Shown here piece by piece: positions 1 through 7,778 of a DNA stretch of 64,000 bases. The notes below the pieces were generated by a model, which saw only the letters and a list, made by a program, of their open reading frames with translations, did no database searches and had not been told where the DNA came from. The translations under genes and the position numbers were made by a program. Position 1 is the stretch's first letter. Each line of letters opens with the position of its first letter. The stretch is from Vulcanococcus limneticus LL. GTDB lineage: Bacteria > Cyanobacteriota > Cyanobacteriia > PCC-6307 > Cyanobiaceae. Where the stretch lies: the NCBI RefSeq assembly GCF_002252705.1, contig NZ_NQLA01000004.1, forward strand, positions 121,784 to 185,783. Reading direction: 5' to 3'.

Positions 1-38
1 TGGCGACCCGACCGGCTTTCTATGGTCAGCCCAAAGAA

Positions 39-64
39 GTGAGGTGGCAACAGCCACAACTCAC
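39..64 (-). terminator. weak candidate terminator hairpin behind the RTX gene
   Basis: Two stacked 5-bp arms (GTGAG/CTCAC and GTGGC/GCCAC, loop AACA) form a hairpin just downstream of the minus-strand RTX gene. On the minus strand it is followed by TTCTTT, a poor U-tract. It could end the RTX transcript, but the stem has a two-base bulge, so this is tentative. Nothing else is recognised in positions 1-111. Confidence 0.3.
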
Positions 65-111
65 TGCAAAGGGAGCCGAACCCGATAGAGGCTCAACTGT
101 AAAGCCAGCGA

Positions 112-828
112 TCAGCCGATAAAATTGATATCAGTCAGGGCAAAGGCCTTGTCACCACTGACGATCGTCGTCACCTTGCCGTTGAAAGTGACCTGGAGGG
201 TATTCGTGCCGATGCCAGCGAAATTGAAATCTCCCGGCTTGCCCTTAAAGGCCAACTTATCAATCCCGTTGGATCCGAAATCTTGGATCACGTCCTGATC
301 ACCACCCTGGAGGGCATCAGGAGTGAAGTAGGCCGTATCGTTACCACGCCCAAGACGAATCAAGTCGTTACCAGCACCGGGATTCACCAGGTCATTGCCA
401 GCTGCAGCCTTGATGGTGTCGTTGCCGGCCTTGCCACGGATGAAATCGTTGCACTTCGACCCGATGATCGAGTCGTTGCCGGATCCACCGCCGAGGTAGT
501 AACGGAATCCCCCGTCGGGAATTTGGTTGCCAGCAGCCTGGGCAATCGTGATGGCAGGCTGATCCTCGAAATCAGGGGAAACGAGCGTGTTGAGATCTAC
601 AAATGGGCCCTGGTCCGGCGGCAGGCAATAGGCCTTCTGAAAGTTATAGGTTTTATCGCCGGTGTCGCAGAAGAACGCGGCTTCGATCACGGCTCCGGCG
701 CCACTATTTTGGGCACCGGTGACGGTGGTTTTGCCAAAGTTATAAATGGTGTTATTGGAGCCAGCGCTGTATATCTCTTCGCAGCAGAGGAAGTAGGTCT
801 GATCGACAGTATCAATGACGCAGGACAT
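112..828 (-). CDS. small RTX (hemolysin-type calcium-binding repeat) protein
   Basis: The 238-residue product carries five glycine-aspartate repeats at about residues 113-166 (GGGSGNDSI, KAGNDTI, AAGNDLV, GAGNDLI, GRGNDTA). These are the RTX nonapeptides that fold into a calcium-binding beta-roll in proteins exported by type I secretion. There is no N-terminal signal peptide, as expected for a type I substrate with a C-terminal signal; the last residues are hydrophobic (FALTDINFIG). Residues 1-110 are not recognised and contain five of the six cysteines (3, 15, 16, 54, 68), which is unusual because RTX proteins normally have few. An ABC exporter/HlyD pair lies 7 kb away, so this may be its cargo; that link is inferred from location. 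The protein is short for the family and may be a fragment or a minimal member. Confidence 0.8.
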   Translation of the reverse strand: MSCVIDTVDQTYFLCCEEIYSAGSNNTIYNFGKTTVTGAQNSGAGAVIEAAFFCDTGDKTYNFQKAYCLPPDQGPFVDLNTLVSPDFEDQPAITIAQAAGNQIPDGGFRYYLGGGSGNDSIIGSKCNDFIRGKAGNDTIKAAAGNDLVNPGAGNDLIRLGRGNDTAYFTPDALQGGDQDVIQDFGSNGIDKLAFKGKPGDFNFAGIGTNTLQVTFNGKVTTIVSGDKAFALTDINFIG

Positions 829-903
829 GCCGGAATTTCTGCTGCCCGCACCCTAGCCGGACTCCCCTAGGGCCGGCCATCCCGCTTTAGGATTTCTTCA
901 AGT

Positions 904-2055
904 TCACGGTTTCAGGTCGGCGTCCGGGGGGTGCTCCAGGTCGCGCCAGAGTTGATGGGCCTCGGCGAGCACACCCTCCCGCAGGCGCTCGGACAGATCT
1001 GCCGGGAGGTCCCCATAGGCCTCAGGAGCTGCATTGTGGCGCACCCTCCAGGCCCCCCGCTGACCCTCACTGGCCCAAGGCAGGGGCGGCAAGCCGAGGA
1101 AGGCCAACACCCGGGCCAGCACCGCCGGCGGATCCGCCGCCAGATCCTCCAGGCGCAGCACCAGCAGCTGGTCGGCAGGGAACTGGTGGCGCCAGCGCTG
1201 CAGCTGGGCTGGGTAGAGACTGCCCGTGAGGCAGTTGGGATGGTGCCAGCCCAGGGCGTTCCGCTGCTCCGGTGACAGGGCCGCGAGCTCGTCCGCCTCC
1301 TGCTCCAGCACCCGAGCCGCCTCCCCCTGCAACCCCTCCTGGCGCTGCATGTGATGGAACCAGCTCAGGGCTCGCTCGAGCGGTTCCCGCAGGAGCACGA
1401 TCAGCCGGGCCTCCGGCATCAGGGTCGCCACCCGCTCCGGCCCACAGGGCAACTGCAGGTAGTTGGGCGTGGCTTCGATCCGCACGATGCCACTGCCGGG
1501 CCGGAACACCGGAAACTGGTTGCGGTACCAGGCCTCACCCCACTGCCAATAGCTGTCGAAGAAGTGCAGCTCCTTGCGGGGATGGGCCCAGATGCGCGGA
1601 TGGCGGCTGAGGTAGGCGAGCAGGGAGGTGGTCCCACTCTTGGGGGCGCCAAGGATCAGGGCCTCGGGCAGCTGCGGTTCTGCCGCAGCGAGGAGGTGGG
1701 GCCGGTGCATGGGCCCGCAGCAGAGCTGGGCGGCGTGGTAGCTGCGCTGCAGCGCCGCTGCCTCCTCACCGCAGCGGCGCTGCCAGAAGGCCAGCACCTG
1801 CTGGGCCAGGGCCAGGTGGGGCACCCGCTCCACCACACCTCGGAGCCGGGGCTGCAGCTCCGCCACGTCGGCGTCGCTGAGGCGGGTGAACTGAAGCGCA
1901 TGGTAGCTGGGCTGCCAGCGCGGCTCGGCCTCCAGGGAGGCCAGGAAGGCCTCCGCCGCAACGCGGAACCGGCCCGCAGCGCGGGCCTGCAACCCGGCCG
2001 TGTGCCGAGCCCGCGCCACCTCGCTGGCCGCAGCAGCGGCAGCAGACTCAGCCAT
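904..2055 (-). CDS. sulfotransferase domain protein
   Basis: The 383-residue product has a sulfotransferase fold that would move sulfate from PAPS to a carbohydrate or protein. The 5'-phosphosulfate-binding loop is at about residues 136-144 (GAPKSGTTS), and the 3'-phosphate motif is at about 219-233 (IVLLREPLERALSWF, with the usual Arg and Ser). The N-terminal 120 residues are helical and Ala-rich, with a repeat-like look. The ATG at 2055 was chosen because it overlaps the stop of the upstream gene by 8 bases, implying translational coupling, and because the reading frame further upstream looks non-coding (Trp/Arg/Cys-rich). Neighbouring glycosyltransferases suggest the acceptor is an exported glycan or glycoprotein (inference). 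Confidence 0.85.
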   Translation of the reverse strand: MAESAAAAAASEVARARHTAGLQARAAGRFRVAAEAFLASLEAEPRWQPSYHALQFTRLSDADVAELQPRLRGVVERVPHLALAQQVLAFWQRRCGEEAAALQRSYHAAQLCCGPMHRPHLLAAAEPQLPEALILGAPKSGTTSLLAYLSRHPRIWAHPRKELHFFDSYWQWGEAWYRNQFPVFRPGSGIVRIEATPNYLQLPCGPERVATLMPEARLIVLLREPLERALSWFHHMQRQEGLQGEAARVLEQEADELAALSPEQRNALGWHHPNCLTGSLYPAQLQRWRHQFPADQLLVLRLEDLAADPPAVLARVLAFLGLPPLPWASEGQRGAWRVRHNAAPEAYGDLPADLSERLREGVLAEAHQLWRDLEHPPDADLKP

Positions 2056-3187
2056 GCTCCTGGACGGGCCACCACAGGCACCAGCCAGCGTGGCGCAGCC
2101 GTTCGCGGTAGGCGCCGGCCCCCTCACCAGCCGCCAGCAGCCCCACCGGCGCCACCATCGGCGGCGGCGCCGGCTGCTGACGCAGCAGACCCAGGGCCCG
2201 GTGCAGGCCCCGCCCCAGGGGGCGCTCCACAACCACCAGGCCCACGGGGGCCGGCAGGTCGTACAGCAGGCCACTGGTCTCCTCCGGCTGGCAGCGGCAG
2301 GGCATGGTCCCCAGGGCCTGGCGTACCGCCAGGGGATCGCGGCTGGCGATCGGCTGGATCAGCAGGTCCGGCGGCAGCAGCTCCTGCTCGGCCGCCCAGA
2401 CACAGGGGGCCGCCCGCCGGCTGTGGAGCAGCAGCCACAGGGCCGGTCGGCGCAGCAGATCACGGCGGAGGGCCAGAAGCAGCGGCAGGGGCAGGGGGGA
2501 GGGGGCGGGGCCCGGCCAGAGAGGTCGCGGCTGCCGCCGATGGCGCTCCCCTGGGAGATCCAGCTCCGCGGGCAGGGCACCACAACGCTCCAGTTCCGCC
2601 AGACTCACCCAGGCCCGGGTGGCCAGCAGGGCGTGGCCGCGCAGCTTCAGCCCCCAGGGATGCCCTGGAGCCAGCTGCAGGCCTGTCTCCACCGCCAGCA
2701 GGGCCTCGTCGGTCCATCCCTGCTGGAGCAGCAGCCGCGCCAACAGCAGCCAAACCAGGGGCTGGGCCCGCTGGGCCCGCAGGCTGGCGCGGTACCAGCG
2801 CTCCGCTTCCCAGGGATCACCATGCTCCTCCTCCAGCACCGCCACACTGCGACAGAGCTGGGCCGGCAGGCCAGCGGCATGGGCCCGGGCCGCCAAGCGG
2901 TCCCGAGTCGCCAGGGGATCGGCAAGCTCCGCCCCGCGCCGGGGGGCGTCCAGCAGCGCCTCCAGCTCAACCAGGCCGGCCCGCCACTGGGCCTCGGCAG
3001 GCCGTAACAGCGACCAGCTGCGCCATCGGGCCGCCTGGGCCGCATGGCCCAGGCCCATCAGCCAGTCGGCCACCGCCTCGCAGGCCCCGGCGGCTCGATC
3101 GTCCTGCCCCAGGGCTTCCGCCAGGGCAGCCAGATCGGTCACCACCAACCGGTTGGCGGGATCCACCGGAACCATCACACAGGCCAT
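2048..3187 (-). CDS. uncharacterised helical-repeat (TPR-like) protein
   Basis: The 379-residue product has no signature I can name with certainty. About residues 80-180 contain paired helices with TPR-like spacing (for example WYRASLRAQRAQPLVWLLLA followed by a second helical pair around GWTDEALLAVETGLQLAPGHP), which suggests a scaffold or a glycosyltransferase partner. The C-terminal half is Leu/Arg/Pro-rich and may form a globular domain. It sits between the GT2/GT61 glycosyltransferase (13 bases upstream) and the sulfotransferase (8-base overlap), so the three genes probably form one operon. A start at 3187 (ATG) is assumed; ATG at 3175 or GTG at 3196 are possible. Confidence 0.6.
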   Translation of the reverse strand: MACVMVPVDPANRLVVTDLAALAEALGQDDRAAGACEAVADWLMGLGHAAQAARWRSWSLLRPAEAQWRAGLVELEALLDAPRRGAELADPLATRDRLAARAHAAGLPAQLCRSVAVLEEEHGDPWEAERWYRASLRAQRAQPLVWLLLARLLLQQGWTDEALLAVETGLQLAPGHPWGLKLRGHALLATRAWVSLAELERCGALPAELDLPGERHRRQPRPLWPGPAPSPLPLPLLLALRRDLLRRPALWLLLHSRRAAPCVWAAEQELLPPDLLIQPIASRDPLAVRQALGTMPCRCQPEETSGLLYDLPAPVGLVVVERPLGRGLHRALGLLRQQPAPPPMVAPVGLLAAGEGAGAYRERLRHAGWCLWWPVQEHG

Positions 3188-3199
3188 GGGTGCCACACC

Positions 3200-5818
3200 T
3201 TACGGGTGAGTCCGGCGCCGGTCGGCCGCCACGACGGCCGCCACAGCCGCCGCGATGGGCTCGGGATCGAGCACGATCGGCTCGAAGATCGGCCCTTCGT
3301 AGAGCAACTCCTGGAGAAGACGGGGAGGGGCTTCAGGCTGCTCGCAGCGATACAGCTCCAGACCCAGCTCCCAGGCCAGGCCGTGGCTGTAAGGGGGCGC
3401 ATAGCGTCGGCTATGCAGCTCCAGCACCCGTGCGCCCGGCGGCGCAAAGGCCAGGTTGGCCAGGGCGGCACCGTGGGGCACCACCAGAAGACTGGCCTCC
3501 GCAACCAGGGCCGCCTGCTGCGTCCATGGCAGGGCCGCCGGGTCGACCACCTCCACACCCAGGGGAGCCAGGGCCTCCAGGGTGGCCCGCTCATTCCACA
3601 CGGGCCGGCGCCAGGTGGATCGGCGCTGGAGCCACAGGCGGCGGCCGCCGCCAGGGGCCGCCGTCGCCCCCAGGAATCCCCGCAGCCAGCCGAGGGCCCG
3701 GCCCGAGGGCCAGCCGAACGGACCGCTGAAGTCCGGCACGAGCAACTCCTCAGCCTGGATGTAGGGGTGGCGGTGGGCATCGATCCACTGCTCGGGGGCC
3801 AGACCCAGGCGCTCCCACAGCCCCTGCTCCAGCAGACGGCCACCGCCGTTGTGCCACACCCGCAGCGATCCGAGGGAACCCTGCCGGCGCAGCTGCTCCA
3901 GGGCCATCCCGAGCCTCGGCAGCGCCTCCAGCAGCGCGTGATAGTGAATCTCAGCGGAGAGATCAGCCACCGCCAGCACCGGTCCGGCCACGGCCAGGGG
4001 TTCCCCGCAGAACGGGGGCTCGGGCCCAGTCGGGGGCAGCGGGCAGCCCGGCCAAGGCTGGGGATAACGACGGCAGAGGTGCCCGAGGGAGACACCTGCC
4101 GCCGTGGCCACCCCCAGACCATGGGTGACACCCCAGGGGTTGGCGGGGGAGCGGATCCAGCAACGGCCCCCCGGCAGCCGGTGCAGCTGGAACGGCGGCG
4201 CTGGGACTGGGGCTCCGGGTGGATGCCAGCGGACGCAACCCTCAACCACGGTCTCCCGACGCCACTCGGCGAGCAGCCGCTGGCCGCACGGCCCACAGGC
4301 CGGTCCCTGGCAGCGATCGGGAGGGCCATCGGTGCGCTCCCAGAAGGCTGGCGCCAGCGGCGGCACAGGCTCCTCCTGCCCATGGGAGCCGGCGGGGAGG
4401 GCCAGGGACAGACGATCAAGGGCGGCAGCGCCGACGGGGTAAGGGCGCCGATGCAACCGGGCCAGGGCCTCCAGGGCCAAGCGGCCGGGCGCAAGCGTGA
4501 GACTCTGCTCCAGCCGGCGGGCCGTGGGACGGGGATCCTCGGGCCAGGTGAGCCGCGCCCAGGCCAGGAGCAGGTCGGCCAGCTGGGTGGCCAGGACCTC
4601 CTCCCGGGCGTCGGTGTCGGGCGCCTGCGCTGGCTCCTCCAGCAGTCGCAGGCACCAGCCCAGGACGCGGTCGCGCAGCAACCGCAGGGGATCGTCGGCC
4701 ACCAGCTGGCCCCGCAGCCGTTCCGGCCACCAGGGGCTGGTGGCCGGCTCCGGGCCCAGCTCCGCCAGCAGCTGGGCCCGGAGGGATCGCATCACAGCAG
4801 CCCTGGGGCGCTGCTGCAACCGGTCGGCCATCTCCTGCTCCAGCTGCGACCAGATCGGCTGCCGCAGCAACTCCCCACCAGCCAAGGGATGGCCGGCGCG
4901 GGCTGAACTGAGAACCGCGCTCTCGGCCAGGTGGACCCAAGAGAGGGCCGGGGGCAGGGGCGTGAGGCCCATGCTGGTGCGCCAGAGTTCAAGGGCAAGG
5001 TCAGGCTCGCCGCCCACCCAGGCGTGCCAGCCGGCCCACACACGGGTGGTGTAGGCCACCTCCCGCCGCAGATCCGGGATCTCAGGCAGTGGGGAATGTC
5101 GATGGAGATGCCGCTGGGTCACCCACAGCAGGGAGCGGATCTGCTCACGGGTGCGGCGACTGGCACCGCCAGAATGCACGCGGTAGCCACAGCCGATCTC
5201 CTCCACCCAGGCGCCGCGGTGGCCGGCCTGGGCCAGTCGGAGCAACAGGTCCACATCCTCTGCCTGGCTCAGAGCCGGATCAAAGCCGCCCACGGCCTCC
5301 AAGGTCTGGCGGCGCAGCATCCAGGCACTGGGCAGCACCGCCTTGTGGCGCAGTGCCTGTCGGAGATCGAAGGCCGCACCCTCAAGCCAGGGCTGAACCT
5401 CATGGAAGGCCACCCCCTCCGGGGTCAGCAGCTGCCAGCCGCAGAGACAGTGCGCAAGCTCCGGCCGCCGCTGCAGAAACTGGGCCTGCTGGGCCAGCCG
5501 ACCGGGCAGGCAGAGGTCATCGGCATCGAGAAAGGCCACCAGGGGGGCGGCGGTGTTGCGCCAGCCCCAATTGCGGGCACTCGCCACACCAGCACCAGGG
5601 AGCCGTAACAGCCGCAGCGGCCACGGATGGGCCCGCCAGAGCTCCTGCACAAGCGCGGCAGAGCCGTCCGTGGAGCCATCGTCGACCGCGACCAGCTCTG
5701 CATTGAGCACGCTGCCGTCGAGGTTCCGCTGGTGGAGAAGTGAGGCCAGGGTGTCAGGCAGCCACCGGGCGGCATCGCGGAAAGGCAGCACTACCGCCAG
5801 GGCGGGCCTTGGGCCCAT
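3200..5818 (-). CDS. two-domain glycosyltransferase (GT2 + GT61/DUF563)
   Basis: The 872-residue product starts with a family 2 glycosyltransferase domain (about residues 5-230: VVLPFRDAARWLPDTLASLL, VAVDDGSTDGSA, the DxD-type FLDADDLCLPGRL and AEDVDLLLRLAQAG). The C-terminal third resembles GT61/DUF563 enzymes, with conserved-looking VWHNGGGRLLEQGLW, RRSTWRRPVWNE and the late VVPHGAALANLAFAPPGARV. A helical linker of roughly 300 residues separates the two. Such enzymes build surface polysaccharides from nucleotide sugars in the cytoplasm. The ATG at 5818 begins the GT2 fold directly; residues encoded further upstream would overlap the divergent promoter region. The gene heads an operon with the TPR-like protein and the sulfotransferase. 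Confidence 0.82.
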   Translation of the reverse strand: MGPRPALAVVLPFRDAARWLPDTLASLLHQRNLDGSVLNAELVAVDDGSTDGSAALVQELWRAHPWPLRLLRLPGAGVASARNWGWRNTAAPLVAFLDADDLCLPGRLAQQAQFLQRRPELAHCLCGWQLLTPEGVAFHEVQPWLEGAAFDLRQALRHKAVLPSAWMLRRQTLEAVGGFDPALSQAEDVDLLLRLAQAGHRGAWVEEIGCGYRVHSGGASRRTREQIRSLLWVTQRHLHRHSPLPEIPDLRREVAYTTRVWAGWHAWVGGEPDLALELWRTSMGLTPLPPALSWVHLAESAVLSSARAGHPLAGGELLRQPIWSQLEQEMADRLQQRPRAAVMRSLRAQLLAELGPEPATSPWWPERLRGQLVADDPLRLLRDRVLGWCLRLLEEPAQAPDTDAREEVLATQLADLLLAWARLTWPEDPRPTARRLEQSLTLAPGRLALEALARLHRRPYPVGAAALDRLSLALPAGSHGQEEPVPPLAPAFWERTDGPPDRCQGPACGPCGQRLLAEWRRETVVEGCVRWHPPGAPVPAPPFQLHRLPGGRCWIRSPANPWGVTHGLGVATAAGVSLGHLCRRYPQPWPGCPLPPTGPEPPFCGEPLAVAGPVLAVADLSAEIHYHALLEALPRLGMALEQLRRQGSLGSLRVWHNGGGRLLEQGLWERLGLAPEQWIDAHRHPYIQAEELLVPDFSGPFGWPSGRALGWLRGFLGATAAPGGGRRLWLQRRSTWRRPVWNERATLEALAPLGVEVVDPAALPWTQQAALVAEASLLVVPHGAALANLAFAPPGARVLELHSRRYAPPYSHGLAWELGLELYRCEQPEAPPRLLQELLYEGPIFEPIVLDPEPIAAAVAAVVAADRRRTHP

Positions 5819-5855
5819 GGCTTCGATCCTATGAATCGTGGCATTATCAGCCGCA

Positions 5856-5872
5856 ATGCCAGGGTCTGGCAT
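5856..5872. promoter_or_regulatory. palindrome in the divergent 5819-5940 intergenic region
   Basis: A 7-bp perfect inverted repeat (ATGCCAG-GGT-CTGGCAT) sits between the divergently transcribed glycosyltransferase and the TPR/exporter operon. Its position suits an operator for a dimeric regulator that could control both transcripts; a leader hairpin is the alternative. No regulator gene lies beside it. Confidence 0.35.
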
Positions 5873-5940
5873 CCGCCCTGGGCAGGCACCCAGATGCCCC
5901 CGAGGGACCACTGGATCTATCCATACCAAACCAATCGTCC

Positions 5941-7008
5941 GTGGCCACACCGAGCCATTCCGCCCCCGAGACCCCCAGGGCTCCCAGCCGCCGCTCACGC
6001 CTTTGGCAGCGGTGGACACGGCTGTGGCGGCGGGTTCCAGCGGCGCAGGCCAGTGGCCCCCAATCACCCCTCTCCACTGCCCATCTCCTGACCCAGGTGC
6101 CAGCCGCTTCTGGAGAGGTACCCCTGCCGGCCCATGCGCCCGACCGCCTCAGCGCATTCGCCAGCCGCTATTTCAACTATGGAGAGGAGCTCTTCCTGCG
6201 GGGATCCCCGGAGCTGGCAGCCGCTTTCTACCGCCAGGCCTATGCCCTCCTCCGCTCAGCGGGATGCGAAGGCCCCTATGGCGCGGAGGAACCTGCTGCG
6301 GCCGCCGATCCGGATCGGGCACAGACCGGCGGCAGCAGGAACGCGGAGTCGGAGCCGTTGCGCGCGCGTCTCAACGGGCTGCGTGACCGCCTGAACCGCG
6401 ACAGCGTCGACGCGGTGAGTGCCGAGCTACGGGCACTGCGGGAGCAAGGACTGCGTGATCCAGAGCTGCACAAGCTGGAGGGTCTCGCGGCCCTGCTGCG
6501 AAACGATGCCAACACCGCCGAGCAGCGCTTCCAGGAAGCGCTCGCCCTGGCCCCCGACCACTACGCATGCCTCGTGAACCTTGCGGGCCTGATGCTGCGG
6601 GATGGACGCACGGAGCCAGCCTCCAAGCTTCTGCAACGGGCCCTGGCACAGGTGTCCAACGACAGCATCGAAGCCGTACCGGCACTCACGAACCTGGCCC
6701 TGGCCCACCAGCAGGCGGGGCGGGCCATGGATGCGGCCTTGCTCCTGCACCAGGTGCATCGCATCAAGCCTGGCCATCTGCGGGCGGAACTGCTGCTTGA
6801 GGCCGCGCAGACCCTCGAACAGATGGGCGATGATCTGATGGCCATCGAGCTGCTCGACTGGCAAAGCACCCATGAGCCCACGGAGCCCGGGCTAAGGAAG
6901 CTGGCTGCTCTCCTGGAGCGCCGCGGGGACTACCAAAACGCAGCGCTGGTGTATCGCAAGCTGCTGCGGGATCCTCAAGACGCCGCCGCACCCGCCGCAC
7001 CGACCTAA
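5941..7008 (+). CDS. TPR-repeat protein of the exporter operon
   Basis: The product (355 residues from a GTG start) has a basic Ser/Pro/Arg-rich N-terminus of about 45 residues, a region predicted to be disordered, and tandem TPR-like helices from about residue 175 (NTAEQRFQEALALAPDHYACL, NLALAHQQAGRAMDAALLLH, LERRGDYQNAALVYRKLL). TPRs normally mediate protein-protein contacts. Its stop overlaps the start of the next gene by one base (TAATG), so it is translationally coupled to the parvulin-like protein and probably serves the export machinery. The GTG at 5941 is the first plausible start after the divergent promoter region; no clear Shine-Dalgarno sequence is visible. The start is therefore uncertain. 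Confidence 0.7.
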   Translation: MATPSHSAPETPRAPSRRSRLWQRWTRLWRRVPAAQASGPQSPLSTAHLLTQVPAASGEVPLPAHAPDRLSAFASRYFNYGEELFLRGSPELAAAFYRQAYALLRSAGCEGPYGAEEPAAAADPDRAQTGGSRNAESEPLRARLNGLRDRLNRDSVDAVSAELRALREQGLRDPELHKLEGLAALLRNDANTAEQRFQEALALAPDHYACLVNLAGLMLRDGRTEPASKLLQRALAQVSNDSIEAVPALTNLALAHQQAGRAMDAALLLHQVHRIKPGHLRAELLLEAAQTLEQMGDDLMAIELLDWQSTHEPTEPGLRKLAALLERRGDYQNAALVYRKLLRDPQDAAAPAAPT

Positions 7009-7778
7009 TGCTGCCGCAGCCCCTGCGACGGATCGGCGAGAGGCTGCCACTGCCGGCAAAGGAACTGACCAGGGAGCTCGCCCTCCACGACCTGCACCGC
7101 GCCTATCTGAGGCGGCAGTTGCTGAACTCCCTGCTCGCCCTAGAGACCCCAGAAGGGGAACTCCTGCCCGACCTCGATACAGCCATCCGTGATCTCGTCC
7201 AGCGCCAGGGCATTTCTGGCGAGGCAGAACTGGAACGCTGGCGTCTGGCCCAAGGATTGACTCTCGACGAGTTGCAGTCACTGGCCACCTTTCCCGCTCG
7301 CCTGGAAGCCGTGACTGAACGGATCTGGGGGGAGGATGTGCCGGGAATCTTCTTGCAACGCCGCAGCGAATTCGATACCGTGGTGTTAAGCCTAGTGCGC
7401 TTCAGTGATCCCGACCTGGCTCAGGAGCTCTATTTTCAGTTGCTGGAGGGCGAGCTGGGCTTTACGGAGATGGTGGAGGTGCATGCCCGAGGCGCCGACC
7501 AGTTGAACCGTGGCCTACTGGGTCCAGTGCGACTGAAGAACCTTCACCCCCTGCTGGCATGTGCAGCAGAGCGCTATACGGAAGGCATGCTCGTGCCACC
7601 ACTCGACATTGAGGGTCAGGTACATCTGATTCGTGTGGAATCCCTGCAGAAAGCCCAGCTGGACGACTCCTTGCGGCGCGAACTTCTGCAGGATCTCTGC
7701 CAGCGATGGCTGCAGGAGCAACTGCAGATCCTGGAATCCCGCCTGCTGACGCAGCACGGCGAGGACATTTCCCCATGA
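7008..7778 (+). CDS. parvulin-like (SurA-type) peptidyl-prolyl isomerase homologue
   Basis: The 256-residue product has an N-terminal helical region (about 20-130) and a C-terminal parvulin-like segment (about 128-225). The latter shows the order typical of PpiC domains: a helix around FSDPDLAQELYFQLLEGELGFTEMV, then GLLGPVRLKNLHPLLACA, then PLDIEGQVHLIRVESLQ. There is no signal peptide, so it is likely cytoplasmic, unlike periplasmic SurA. Small proteins of this kind occur next to cyanobacterial type I exporters and may hold substrates unfolded (family context; role inferred). It is coupled on both sides: TAATG with the TPR gene and ATGA with the ABC exporter. A paralogue is at 14945-16054. 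Confidence 0.72.
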   Translation: MLPQPLRRIGERLPLPAKELTRELALHDLHRAYLRRQLLNSLLALETPEGELLPDLDTAIRDLVQRQGISGEAELERWRLAQGLTLDELQSLATFPARLEAVTERIWGEDVPGIFLQRRSEFDTVVLSLVRFSDPDLAQELYFQLLEGELGFTEMVEVHARGADQLNRGLLGPVRLKNLHPLLACAAERYTEGMLVPPLDIEGQVHLIRVESLQKAQLDDSLRRELLQDLCQRWLQEQLQILESRLLTQHGEDISP

